From NCBI GenBank assembly GCA_916048095.2, contig OU696572.1, positions 10,901,376 to 10,965,375 of the forward strand: DNA of 64,000 bases, written 5' to 3'. This document shows, piece after piece, positions 53,401 through 63,711 of the stretch. Within the stretch, counting starts at the first letter, position 1. Every line of letters starts with the position of its first letter. This DNA is from Sacculina carcini (Eukaryota; Arthropoda; Thecostraca; Sacculinidae). The position numbers and the translations under genes are program-made. Under the pieces are notes generated by a model, which saw nothing but the letters and a program-made list of their open reading frames with translations, made no database searches and had not been told where the DNA came from.

Positions 53401-56400
53401 TATAGTTTGGAAACATTCTGATGAAAAGATTTCATCATCTCTCATTGTTTGTTTCGTGTTTGTGTTCTGAATTATACCACACGACGGGCAGATTTATATA
53501 TCAGGCGGGTTGAGGGATAATATTTGTCAAAATAAGAACAAAAATATTCACATTTTGACTTATATATTGGTTAAGATATTTATAGGTTACATTTTTTGGT
53601 TTTCAATTTGTATTCATTATATTTTATGGATTTGATATGAATTGTATTGAATGAATTGTTCCGCACGACGGGTGGGTTTGAAAAAAGTGTTTTTAGATCA
53701 TTTTTTCAAATGGTTCATTTAAAAAAAGGTAATTATTTTTAAAATAAAAATGTTCCGCGGGCAGCAACTATAGACAATAGAACGTTCAATTTCCCCTGTA
53801 GAATTAATCCATACACAAAACCAATGGATTTGACTTCAAATATGAATTGTATTGTATGAATTGTTCCGCACGACGGGCGGGTTTAAAAAAGTGTTTCCAT
53901 TTTTTAGTTCTTTTTTTTCAAATGGTTCATTTAAAAAAGGTTTTTTTTTTAAATAAAAATGCTCCGCGGGCAGCAACTATAGACAATAGAACGTTCAATT
54001 TACCCTGTAGAATTAATCCATACACAAAACCAATGGATTTGACTTCAAGATGCAGAACGGATCGTGTTCGAGTTCTGAATTATTCAGCACGACGGGCGGG
54101 TTTAAATATGACTCAGGCGGACTGAGGGGAAATATTTTGTCGAAATAAAAATAATTAAACTTAAAATTTTCAATTGATTAATATTTTTATGAGTGTACCC
54201 TATTTCATTTTTATTTTTCCATATTTTTTTATGAATGAATTGCTCCGCACAACGGGCGGGTTTTAATGCTATATATATAAATAAAGAAGAAATTATCTGT
54301 CTGTCCGTGTATGTATGCTTGAATATGAGGTGACATAATTGCGCTGGTTCATGGTTCGCTGGTTCAATGATCAGGGGCTTCAAACGCAAACGAAGCGATG
54401 GCTCATTTTTATGAAATATAAATGTCCCGCGGGCAGCAATAAAACGTTCAATTTCACCGTATAGAATGAATTCATATACAAAACTAATGGATTTGACTTC
54501 AAGAACCAGAACGGATGGTGTTCGAGTTCTGAATTATTCCTCACGTCGGGCGGGTTTAAATATGAGGCGGGTTGAGTGAAAATATTTTGTCAAAATAAAA
54601 TTAAAAGTAATGAAATTTAGACCTTTTAATTGATTAAGGTTTTCATGAGTTTGCCTTATTTATTTTAATTTGCAATATTTTATGAATTGCTCCGCACAAC
54701 GGGCGGGTTTTAATGCTAGTATAATATATATAATCAACACCAATCATACTTAATTATGTGTTTTTATCATAACTGAAACGTCCAACCCGTACCCCCATCC
54801 CCGAAAGAATGGGTGGGGTGCAATTGAAAATAAACAGCACGTTAATTTCTGAATACATCGAAGGCCCCACCAGTCTTGGGTTCGGGAGATGGTTGCTACG
54901 ATTCTCAACCAATTAAAAATCAATTGGTTTATGCTTCTCGGCTCCGGTTCGTTAATTCTTGACTTACTGTTCGATTACAATGCAAATGCTCATGTATAAA
55001 AGAATAAAACAATGAATTTGTATGGAAGTAGGAGTGGAAAGCGTGATGTACACAAGCAAAGACACAAACAAATAGAGAAACTTAATTCACAGTTTATGAG
55101 AATGCCAGAAGTTTTTCATCTATGCAATATGAACACATTGCATTAATAGCTTGATATACTTGCAAAAACCGCCGATTTATAATTAATGTGTATGCCCCGA
55201 AAAACAAAACATAAAACATAACCAGAATGTCAATGAAACCTCACTTTTATATAGTAATTTATCGGCATCAATCTCTAGACAATAAGCTTGTCATTTTCAT
55301 GTCAAAAGCAAAAATGGATTTTGATCCACAGGCGCTGCAACCAAATCATCCATTCGATACAAGTGGTCACTATCGGCAGTTGTCAGATTCAGACGGCACT
55401 TGGAAGCACTGCATCGATCGTGTTCATCACTTGCCACTCCACGAGACAGCCACTTTGTTCGGACTGCACTCGAACGCCGATATAGGATGCGCTCAGCGTC
55501 AGACATTCAGTTGTTTGACGGATCTGCTACAGCTGCAGCCTCGAGAATCATCCGAGAGTGAGACCAGTCAAGAGCAAGAAGCAGGAAAAGAAGCAGCTTC
55601 CATCATGTCCTGGGACCAAATGGCTGAGCGACTGGTGCAGCAACTGATGAAAAAGCTGCCGGATCAATTTGACATATCGGCCATATCACAAAAGTTAGAG
55701 ACCATCAACTAACTAATAACTACAGTGGAGTCCGGATATAAGAGAATCCTGGTTATAAGAGAATCCCGGTTATAAGAGAGTATTTCTTCGGGCCTGTCTT
55801 CTAAACCTTACGTGTAATTTTCCCCGGATATAAATGAACCCAGATTTGAGAGACCTTTCTCCGCTCCCAAAAACTCCCTTCTATACGGGGTGCACTGTAC
55901 TCGCTAATGTAATAATCTTACACTAACAGTACAATACGACCCGTTGAACAATCGGTAGACATAATCAGAATCAAGGCATTAAGCTATTACGTCAAAATTA
56001 ACTTTTCGTGCGCTTTAGATATCCATTGATGTACGAGGAGTCCATGAACACGGTTCTGGTGCAAGAAGCCATCCGATACAATGGACTATTGCAAGTGATG
56101 AAGCAATCGCTGGACGATCTCTTCAAAGCTCTCAAGGGAATGATGGTAATGTCGCAACAACTGGAAAGTATGGCCAGTGCATTGCTAACATCAAAGGTCA
56201 GTGTATCAATTGATGCCGCAAATTACGTTTTAAACATAATTATTGAAAACATCCTGATAATTTTGTTAAATTTATCGTGCAACACATTGCCAATTTAGCA
56301 CATGGCAAAGTTGAAATAAAACCAATAGCCCAACCAATATTATCCAGCTTATTACTGAACGATTTGGTGTATATTTGCGAGAATACAGGTGCCACAGCTA

Positions 56401-57349
56401 TGGGCAGCACGCGCTTATCCATCTCTGAAACCTCTGGCTGCATGGTGGGATGATCTCCAGCAACGTATGGATTTCATCAACGGATGGTACGAAAAAGGAC
56501 CTCCTACGGTATTCTGGATATCTGGTTTTTTCTTCCCGCAGGTCAGAGCTCTGCTAGGACTAACATCGCTATCATCTAGACAGCCCTTCAATTATTGCTA
56601 TTCTTTATTCCTTGATTCATTTAGTTTTGCTCCTAGAGAGAAGATATCGGAAAATGATACATACGATATTGAATGGATGAAAACAGATCATTAACGATCG
56701 TGACATTGATTCTGTTTGTGTAACACAAGCAAATAACATCAATAATAAAAATATACCTCTTTTACTGAGCCAAATAATCAATACTCACTGTCAGGTGTGC
56801 TCCGTTGGTTTGTCAATATACAACACGAGGGAAACTTGTGAGCACCGCATTCATCTTTCGAGGTAGTCATGGCACTGACAAGCTGACTGTTGACAGGCGT
56901 TCATCACGGGAACACTGCAAAACTTCGCTCGCCGTCAAGGTATCAGTGTCGATGAGATTACATTCGGATACCAAGTGATGTCGGCGCGAAAACTGGACGC
57001 TCGTCGTCTTGCTGAGAACATAGCGTCGTCCGGTGGATGTTACGTGAAGGGCTTGTTCCTGGAAGGAGCCGGTTGGAACGAGCACGGTGGCGTGCTGTGT
57101 GAACAAGCTACGGGCCAGCTGTACACGCCACTGCCCGAGCTGTGGTTGCGTCCCGAACGACACCGGAAAGCTGCGCGAGCACATTCCATCTACATGTGTC
57201 CCGTTTACAAAACGCTGAGCCGGGCTGGCACTTTGAGCACCACAGGGCACAGCACTAACTATGTTCTCTCGGTCGAGTTACCCACAGACAAGCCGCCCAG
57301 ACATTGGATCAAACGAGGCACGGCACTAGTGTGTGCCCTCGACTACTGA
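26448..57349 (+). CDS. DNAH1: Dynein axonemal heavy chain 1, complete gene (23 exons)
   Basis: Inner-arm axonemal dynein motor (I1/f-beta-like, monomeric-type tail in the DNAH1 group) that drives ciliary and sperm-flagellar bending. Exons: 26448-26592, 26839-26914, 28012-28297, 28751-30049, 31047-33770, 34076-34246, 34667-34768, 35306-35487, 36010-36195, 36541-38913, 39249-39387, 39873-40132, 42557-42803, 43407-43640, 44106-44600, 45055-45276, 45749-45955, 46814-49621, 50026-50130, 55332-55693, 56019-56196, 56389-56541, 56897-57349. Together they give 13407 nt, 4468 residues, with matching phases throughout. Landmarks: AAA1 GPAGTGKT (about residue 1780) with [11 protein letters not shown]2 GPAGSGKT (about 2062); AAA3 GGTGTSKT (about 2420) with [11 protein letters not shown]4 GLGGSGRHS (about 2771). 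The order and wording match animal DNAH1 from the QQLLS N-terminal region to the C-terminal ICALDY-like end (VCALDY). Human DNAH1 is about 4265-4330 residues. The first two exons are inferred mainly from phase and are the least certain. The intron after 45955 has a GC donor. Confidence 0.95.
28012..30049 (+). CDS. DNAH1: DNAH1 exons 3-4, N-terminal tail
   Basis: Exon 28012-28297 encodes FVPKLQMS and [13 protein letters not shown], matching the RRKQQYLSLDIEQLL segment of vertebrate DNAH1. Exon 28751-30049 begins with about 200 poorly conserved, acidic Ser-rich residues, then returns to family sequence: [32 protein letters not shown], and [13 protein letters not shown] at the donor. The low-complexity insertion between them is longer than in vertebrate homologues. 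Without the matching C-terminal part this exon would look like an orphan gene. Confidence 0.88.
31047..33770 (+). CDS. DNAH1: DNAH1 exon 5, tail and start of linker (DHC_N1/N2 region)
   Basis: A single 908-codon exon, residues about 603-1510. Conserved blocks include [55 protein letters not shown] and [17 protein letters not shown], the last being the linker hallmark of dynein heavy chains. The exon opens at GTTGACTCG after TTGCAG and closes at a GTGAGT donor. Confidence 0.96.
36541..38913 (+). CDS. DNAH1: DNAH1 exon 10, AAA1-AAA3 of the motor ring
   Basis: A 791-codon exon, residues about 1724-2515. AAA1, the main ATPase, has GPAGTGKT, the ACFDEFNRI Walker B and the [12 protein letters not shown] sensor loop. 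AAA2 has GPAGSGKT and [21 protein letters not shown]3 has a Walker A reading GGTGTSKT, where the glycine before the lysine is serine, and an intact FIDDLNMP Walker B. The exon is closed by a donor within the Trp codon of the FSGW/YDRK junction. Confidence 0.97.
40586..41130. mobile_element. Long inverted-repeat (hairpin) MITE
   Basis: Two arms of about 250 bp, 40586-40837 and 40880-41130, are near-perfect reverse complements: the left begins TAGTACAATATTGCCCTATG and the right ends CATAGGGCAATATTGTACTA. Paired internal marks include CTGTGCGGTTATTGGCTAGG versus CCTAGCCAATAACCGCACAG. The 42 bp spacer is built of TAACCTGAC-like repeats. There is no coding capacity. The TA ends suggest a TA target site and a Tc1/mariner-type helper, which is inference. 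Confidence 0.9.
41246..41470. repeat. Interspersed repeat, copy 2 (partner at 8232-8480)
   Basis: Shares GTGTCGAGGCTCGGGGGGAT, CATCATGCATTAGTGTTCAA and GAGACCCTCAACTA with copy 1, then ends in AT-rich sequence with a TTGCTATGCTGAC motif. Lies just downstream of the hairpin element. Confidence 0.85.
43407..44600 (+). CDS. DNAH1: DNAH1 exons 14-15, AAA4 and approach to stalk
   Basis: Exon 43407-43640 carries [20 protein letters not shown], the family-typical AAA4 P-loop with arginine in place of lysine, and [15 protein letters not shown]. Its acceptor AG at 43405-43406 was chosen because only this start keeps phase 0 and gives [15 protein letters not shown]. Exon 44106-44600 carries [20 protein letters not shown] and [19 protein letters not shown]. 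Between them lies an intron with a repeat fragment. Confidence 0.95.
45055..45955 (+). CDS. DNAH1: DNAH1 exons 16-17, first helix of the microtubule-binding stalk
   Basis: Exon 45055-45276 ([18 protein letters not shown], then [20 protein letters not shown]) and exon 45749-45955 (long Ala/Glu coiled coil ending SLNKNDVTE) form stalk helix CC1. The second exon ends at GAG followed by GCAAGT, a GC donor; the next exon starts [12 protein letters not shown], which is exactly the family continuation, so no alternative GT donor is needed. Confidence 0.95.
46814..49621 (+). CDS. DNAH1: DNAH1 exon 18, microtubule-binding domain, CC2, AAA5-AAA6
   Basis: A 936-codon exon, residues about 3117-4052. It contains the microtubule-binding domain ([30 protein letters not shown]), the return stalk helix, the AAA5 start ([17 protein letters not shown]), [19 protein letters not shown], and AAA6 ([49 protein letters not shown]). 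The exon starts at GTGAGGGCAATG after ATCACAG. Confidence 0.97.
50026..57349 (+). CDS. DNAH1: DNAH1 exons 19-23, C-terminal domain
   Basis: Exons 50026-50130, 55332-55693, 56019-56196, 56389-56541 and 56897-57349 encode [73 protein letters not shown] and the final [20 protein letters not shown] with stop TGA. The first of these exons is followed by a 5.2 kb intron filled with repeats, the largest in the gene. Confidence 0.95.
50155..54717 (+). mobile_element. Helitron-like repeat cluster in DNAH1 intron 19
   Basis: The left edge (TATATATAAAAGAGATCCTC followed by TGTGTGTCTG repeats) and the right edge (TCCGCACAACGGGCGGGTTT then TAATGCTAGT) resemble Helitron termini: a short CCGC/GCGG hairpin shortly before a CTAG-T end. 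Inside, 50600-51970 is made of about four diverged 300-370 bp units sharing TTGACAGCTATTATGCGCAC and GTTACGGCGGTG. From 52120 to 54700 the motif CCGCACGACGGGCGGGTT recurs about eleven times at irregular spacing. A second 5'-like edge at 54268 (GCTATATATATAAATAAAGA) implies a nested shorter element ending at the same CTAG. No Rep/helicase frame is present, so all copies are non-autonomous if the class is right. Confidence 0.5.
55721..55899. mobile_element. pogo/Tigger-like MITE, 179 bp
   Basis: Ends TACAGTGGAGTCCGGATATA and CTATACGGGGTGCACTGTA form imperfect terminal inverted repeats with TA at both edges. The interior has CCGGTTATAAGAGA-type repeats common in pogo-derived elements. Located in DNAH1 intron 20. 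Confidence 0.7.
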
Positions 57350-57911
57350 CTGGTAAAGCCGCATCAAGTTCTGTCGCAGCTTAATATATGCCTGAACACG
57401 TTCGTAGAAAATCGGAATTACGTTAGAAAAAACAGAAACATACTACGCTAATTTTGTGTAATATAAGCCAAATGAAAAACAAGTGTTTTACAACTTCAGT
57501 TTCAGTATTTTATCATTTACATCAATTCTGTCATGAAAACAATTCTTTTTGTGAAGTTCATTTAATCAATGAGGAAATACACGCATGGAATAGGACAAAG
57601 GAACTGTTGAATGTGCTACTGTACATACGCCGACTATGCTATGAATACATTAATAATTGTAAGCATAAAACAGTGATAAAACAGAAGATGCCATGTTCAG
57701 AGCATACTGCACACACACAGCCACATTCCAGCATATATTATAATACATGAACGATGAGAAAACCACCATGGTGACAAATCATCAACAACACTAATTGTAT
57801 GCAGAAAAACAATATAAAACACGCAATATAAAACACGACAACTTTCCGGCGAGAATTGCTCGGCAGAACTGCAGTTCAGGCAGCAAATACACAAGAAACA
57901 AGGCTTCCGAA
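57350..57911. other. Convergent spacer between DNAH1 and the DUF4602 gene
   Basis: About 560 AT-rich bases shared by the 3' UTRs of two convergent genes. A frame at 57454-57750 has no recognisable content. Nothing else is seen. Confidence 0.5.
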
Positions 57912-59566
57912 TCATCTGATCATGCTTTTGGAAACCAGATGTACGCCGCCCTTGAACTTGCCCGCCTGACGATCAAGACCGCGTACTTCATTTCTGTTAC
58001 GAGCCTTCTGAAATTTCTTCTTAACGGCAGGCAGCTTGGCAGACGGCACACCTTCCTTGCGCAGAATGATACGCTGCTGCTGTTGTTCCTGTCTCTTGTG
58101 CTTCAGTTCCTCCATCAACTCCTTGTAATTCTTCACTTCGTTCGGCGGAGGTTTGGCACCCAGCTTGACCAACTTTTTCTCGCGAGCCTCCTGACGTCTC
58201 GGGCGGGAAAATCCCCTGATTCCCAGTTGGAATACCTGAAGAGACAAACAGCAAACGCTAGTGCCTCGAGTGGAACAAAACTAGGAGCAAGTCACCTTAA
58301 TAGTGAACACACTGACTTAAGCGACGCGTCCAAAATAACATCCCAGTATACTCCCCTCGGTGAATGATTCCAGATGCCAGCCACAGGTATCTGATTCCCA
58401 GAGATTGTTTCTCTACAAGAAAATTCCTCTTTGGCACCATGGTTGAAAGGAATGTTTCCAAAACCACCCTTGTTTGTCTGTATAAAAGTCTGAAATGACA
58501 CTTCACAAATGTTGCGTGGTTTTGATTCAGTACTGTTAAGTCACATCCATCTAGGCCGATATGGTTGCTGCTCGCCTAACTGAACCCAAACCATAAACGT
58601 ACACGAACATAAACGTACACGAACATAAACGTACACGAAGAAACTAACAAAAAAGTACAACATTCCTTAATAAATAGCAAGCATAAGCTACACCTGCTCA
58701 TCTAGTTTTAGCACAGAAACGGGAGCCGTAATATGTGACTGCACACAATCGAAGGCTGTATATCGTACACATTTAAAATTGTCCAAAACACGATGCATCC
58801 TTTTTGAACTGAAACTGAGATATATGAGACAATAAAATGCGCAAAAATGAATTATTACTGATATAACAACCGGATACTAGAATTTAGTTCAGACGATGAA
58901 TTTCAGCAGTAATCAATGTGTAAATCGCTCATCACTGAGACGATTCATAACTTTCACTCGACATTCAGTTAGATGCATAGAACACATGCAAATGTTGTGC
59001 GTTTTCATCAAGACAAATCATTGTAGCCAACACTAGCCATTAAAAATAACTTACAAGAAATAATTTCGTTAATAGCTCAGCGTAGACAAACAAACAGAAA
59101 CAAACGCATAAAATCACGTGAGATATTTCGTATTTCCAATAGTGATTTACACATTGGGTTCCAGGAGAACAACTTGAAACAAGCCGATCACGAAGAACAT
59201 TCGCCAATGATCGGCCTAGAACAGGCATACGCGCTAAGACAGACACACACACACACACACCGATACACTCACGTCTGACATGTGTTGCCCTAAATATCGC
59301 AAAAACTACGGGCTAACCTCATGCCTCGCTCGCGCCAGATCAATCAGACCACCTCCAGCTTCGAAAGTCGCGCGCTCGTCGCCGACGTCCGAGTCTGGCT
59401 CGACAGCCACCGTGCAATCTCTGGCGAGAGACGCCGTTGGCCCAGCAGCAGTCAGCTTCCTCGACGACTTGAAGTGGACAATCTGGGGCGCGGCCGGGAC
59501 GCCACCGGCTCGAGTTCTACTGGCAAGTGTGGTCGACGTGTCCACCGCCGCCACCGCCCGCTCTAC
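57912..59566 (-). CDS. C1orf131: C1orf131-like DUF4602 nucleolar protein, C-terminal exons
   Basis: Two minus-strand exons, 59566-59318 and 58235-57912, join in phase 0 at ARARHE/VFQLGIRGFS. The joined text continues EKKLVKLGAKPPPNEVKNYK, the DUF4602 signature (DxxxARxEVxxFGIxGF then LGAKPPK, NYK), and ends with a basic tail (GLDRQAGKFKGGVHLVSK). Members of this family are small-subunit processome components in the nucleolus. The 5' acceptor at 59567 (GTCGTGGAG) follows a (TG)n tract on the coding strand and is a guess; an alternative is CTTGCCAG at 59521. Upstream coding exons were not found. The second exon alone encodes 107 residues with strong lysine/arginine bias. The intron is 1082 bp. 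Confidence 0.75.
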
Positions 59567-59580
59567 CTCCACGACACAGC

Positions 59581-59617
<37 letters not shown>
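59581..59617. repeat. (CA)n microsatellite next to the DUF4602 exon
   Basis: About 18 CA units; read on the minus strand this is a (TG)n tract just 5' of the proposed exon acceptor. Confidence 0.95.
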
Positions 59618-59618
<1 letters not shown>

Positions 59619-59876
59619 AGCACGGGTACAATGTGAGCAAGTGCATATTGTGCGAATCAACAGGCCGTTGTATACAGCAGTTGTATTATCAACATTTTTC
59701 TTGTCACAACTCCCTTCAACATAATGCGAGTGTTTGTGGCCTCCCCAGAAACAGTCAGTGACCCTCCTAGAACTCCTTGTAGCTCCATACACACATGGAT
59801 TATCTCGATGCGACTTCTGCAGAGCTCATGCGTACGCCGGTGAATATTTCCAAACAATGGAACGAAAGAATAAACT

Positions 59877-59995
59877 ACTTCAGCGTAATTTTTCGTGACC
59901 GCTGAGAAAATTTGATGGCCCCCATTTATTAATTTCGGTCGTATGGCCCCTGAAAAAGATCATATGGCCCACGTTGAGAAGCACTGGTAAACAGG
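59877..59995. mobile_element. hAT-like element end fragment
   Basis: GGCCCACGTTGAGAAGCACTGG at the right edge resembles the reverse complement of hAT termini (CAGTGxTTCTCAA). The body has repeated GTATGGCCCC/CATATGGCCC text. No matching other end was seen. Confidence 0.45.
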
Positions 59996-60259
59996 AACGT
60001 TGCAGTAAAAACTTGAAGCAAAGCGGGAACGACGACTGACAACAAGATCAATAAGAAAGCGATCCGTGTTGGCCCAAGCAGTGAGTTAAATAAATGCCAG
60101 CGTTAGGAGACAAACAGGTCTAGCTGAACGAGCACATAGAACTCTGGACGCGGCACCTAGAAATCAAACGAAACACCTATATGTGATCAGTATAAAAACA
60201 GCCCACGCAAAGAGAAGCCAGGACAACCAAGCAAAAGGAAGAGAAAGGAATCAGGGAAT

Positions 60260-62680
60260 GCCGTTGTTCAGTTCAGTTCAGTGTATTTGTTATAGCGCCT
60301 GTCATACACGGGCGCGCAGCAGCTAAACAGTATGTACAAGCGGACAAGGTTAAAGGGAGAGAGAGTTAAAGAGGGAAGACCACACGAAAGAGTAAATATT
60401 ACACAATCAAGTGAGACAATTAACACAGATGAACACATTAACACGATGAGAACAAGGTTGATTAAAATAGTGATGAATGAGTGAAAAACACTATAAGTAA
60501 CACAATACAATAAATATGATTAGACTCGAACAAAGATAAACAGAAGCATACATGCATTCGCACCCACACACACACATCAGAGATAGGCAAAAGGAGTCAA
60601 GGAATGAGTCGCGGGATCAAAGGAAAGTTCGACAAGATGTTTACGTAGAGAAGAGGTGAAAGATCGATACGTGAGCGAGGTGATATGAGAAGGGAGCGAG
60701 TTATATAATCGAGGAACGTAGAACGAGAACGATTTAGAAGACCAGGCAGATTCATTGAGGGCGCGAGGACAGCATAGAGGAGCAGAATGACGGGAAGTTG
60801 GGTTAGAAGAGGGATAAAGCGGATCAGAAAGATATAAAGTTTGATTGTCAGCATGTAAGAGTTTGAAGATTATGCGGCAGCTTTTGAAGTGAATGCGCGA
60901 TTTAATAGGAAGCCAACGGAATTGAAATATAAAACAAGTATGACGACAGTAGACAGGATGCAAAACAAAACGACAGGACTGATTTATTAGGCGCTGAATA
61001 ATTGTTAAAGAATAATTAGGACAGCTGAAGTGGAGTGAGTTGCAGTAGTCGAGTCTGGAGAAGGTAAGAGAATGAACAAGCTTGATTGCAGAGGGCTGAT
61101 CGAGACAGGGACGGATGGGATAAAGCGAGCGAAGAATCAAGCGACAAGTGCGAGCAGTAGAAAGGATATTGGTTGAAAAGGAAAGGTAGGATTAAAAAAT
61201 AATACCGAGATTTTCAACAGTCACTGATAAAGACAAGGGGAGAAAAGGAGGAGCAATACGAGGAGGATGAAGAGCGATAAATTCAGATTTAGAAAAATTC
61301 AGGAGGAGGCGACGTGAGGAGGTCCAGGTTGAGATAGCAGAAAGTACGTCAGACAAGATATTAGGATTCGAGAAAGGGCAAGGCAGATATAATTGGATAT
61401 AGTAAGCGTAAATATGGAAAGGAATGGAATAGCGCGTAAGGATGGGACAAAAAGAAGATATGTAGACATTGAAAAGGAGAGGACCAAGAATAGAACCTCG
61501 AGGAACACCGGACTTAAGAGGGAGCACAGTAGAAACGGAGGAATTGAAGTGAATAGAGAAAGTGCGACCATGCAAGTAAGAACGAAGTAGTGAGAGAGCG
61601 GAATTCGAGACACTGAGATGGAGGAGGTCATCGATAAGAATAGAGTGAGCAACCAGGTGAAAGACAGAACTCATGTCAAATAGTACCAGAATAACAGAAT
61701 GACGATAAGAGAAGGAGGAAAGAATACCTTGAGAGACCGAAATGAGGACGGATTCAGTAGTGACCAGGACGGAAACCGGATTGGTGAGAATCAAGAACAT
61801 TACAGACGTAAGGGGATAACTGAACTAAAATAGCACATTCGAGGGGTTAGGAAGAAAAGCTTAGAAGGGAGATGGGACGATAGTTGCTACATGAGGAACA
61901 ATCGAGAGGTGTTTGAGGGCAGGATGTACATGGGCGTGCTTGTCGGCAAGAAAATCACCGTGCAGGAAAGAGGAGTTGTTGTTGTTTTGGCTTGGCGTTT
62001 CGGCCAACGTTGACCATTTCACGCCACTCACAATTTCATCAAAACTTATCTGAAATAAATGAAATATGGAACGGATATTTCATGGGAAGGACGAATTGTG
62101 AAAAGGTTAAAACTATGACCACAATAAAAAAAATTAATTCATGCGCGTGCATGCGTCTACTGCGCAGTACCCTGGACTAGCACATGACCGTGCATGATAT
62201 TCCAGTCGGTCTTGCGGTGCTGTATGATGGTAATGTAGATTATGTAATGTGGCTAGATTATGTCATGTGTAAAGAGGAGTTGACTAGGTGAAGTAGGTAA
62301 GGAATCAAGGAGTTGAAGGATGGATCAATAACTCGGAAAGTAATGGGATCAGGAGGAGAGGAAACGAATTTGCATGTGGACAGAAAAGAAAGGAAGTCGG
62401 AGAGGACCAGTTGAGAAAAAGACGAGAGCTGGCAGTGGGATGTAGTACGAGAGAGATGGACATTCACGAGGTGGATTTTAGATTTCGCAGAATCAATTTT
62501 GTTCACGAAGTAGGAGGGACGTTCGTCAGCAGTGAGCGAAGAACTAGCAGAGGGATGACGGAGACCGCAGTGAGAGAGAGAGAGAGAGAGTTAAGTGTAT
62601 TCCAGATGGCTTTGGGAGATTGAGACAGAGAGGAAAGGCGTGAAGAGTAGTAAGCTTGCCTAGCAGAGGATATTAACTCA
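60260..62680 (-). mobile_element. Decayed CR1/L2-like non-LTR retrotransposon, 5'-truncated
   Basis: Read on the minus strand the order is that of a LINE: a segment before the reverse transcriptase (62506-62258, FVNKIDSAKSKIHLVN, DPITFRVIDP), the reverse transcriptase (61800-61192), and the C-terminal region (61140-60577, LTFSRLDYCNSL, RWLPIKSRIHFK, YNSLPSHITSLT). RT motifs are LVLFDMSSVFHLVAH, SGVPRGSILGPLLFNVYI and IYAYYIQLY; the last replaces both aspartates of the YADD box, so it is inactive. Frames are broken near 61190, 61850 and 61975-62255, the last possibly an insertion. The 3' end (60260-60310) has GCGCTATAACAAATACACTG plus GTTCA repeats. No endonuclease domain remains. Confidence 0.88.
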
Positions 62681-62730
62681 AGACATTTATTTATATAGCA
62701 CCCTTAACTAAACAAGCGCAACATACCGAA
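62681..62730 (-). mobile_element. Second LINE/SINE 3' tail upstream of the LINE
   Basis: On the minus strand GGGTGCTATATAAATAAATG is another CR1/L2-type 3' tail, lying at the truncated 5' side of the LINE, which suggests insertion of one element next to or into another. Confidence 0.5.
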
Positions 62731-63711
62731 ACATAGAAGATAAAAAGAATATGGCCAAGGAAAACACCGAATTCAAGCACAAGAGCGCGATAAAAGTTCA
62801 GAAAGGGCTGAGACGTACGCTAGAAATGCAACACTCTGGCCATTTTGTCATTTACTGATGAAGCGTGTGCGCGGACAACCAAGCTATTAAATTCGCACTA
62901 CATGCAGAAACAACTGAGAAAACAGCAAACAAAGCACCTGCTCATCGGGAGATCGGGAATTCAACAAACGAAAAAATAAACCCACTACAAACTCATTATC
63001 GAAATTCACTCACTCTTCTTCCTTCTAGACATTTTTGCTGCTGCGAACGATAGCGTCCATGCGAAAAAATATAATTAAACACCAACAGAATTATGGCACG
63101 TGAACTTCCAAAAATGAACCTCGAATGAGCCACGTGCGTAACTAACGACCCAAATTCCGCATTATAGACAGTATTTAAATACGCAACCTATGAAACTATT
63201 TACATATATTTTTCAAAAATACATGTTTATATTCGCAAAATTTGAATTTTTATTGGCTCAAATTTGGTGAAAATTGTTGTAGTTTTCCATGTTTCATTAT
63301 ATTTCATTTCGCTTATGTATGTCTTCATATAGCGTCCAAAACATCGAAAATAAATCGCACAAAAAACAATGCAAATATAAGCCATACAGGAAAGCGAGAC
63401 AAAAAATAGAAACACGAACATTCACAAAAATACAATACATCAACATCAATACACAAAACTACATTCATTTATATATATATATATATATATATAGTTTATT
63501 TATATGATGAGAAAAAACCTTCATAAATTAACATTATGACGGCAAAGGGAATTTATTCTATATAAATACCCATTATAAATACCCAAATACCCATTATAAA
63601 CCAGTAAGGCGCCGTGTTCGGCGATGAACGAGCGAGCGCGAAGCTATCATATGTAATCAAACTTTGTCGTTGTCAAACTTTGTCAAAACTTTGTTTTCTG
63701 CTAAGTTATAA
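62731..63711. other. Sequence without identified genes
   Basis: AT-rich DNA with a TA microsatellite at about 63470-63494 and short CCCATTATAAATAC repeats at 63567-63603. No coding frame is supported. Confidence 0.5.

Noticed and set aside
52120..54700. CRISPR-like array because of regularly repeated GC-rich motif
   Set aside because: Spacing is irregular (about 130-800 bases), the host is a eukaryote, and the motif fits transposon ends.
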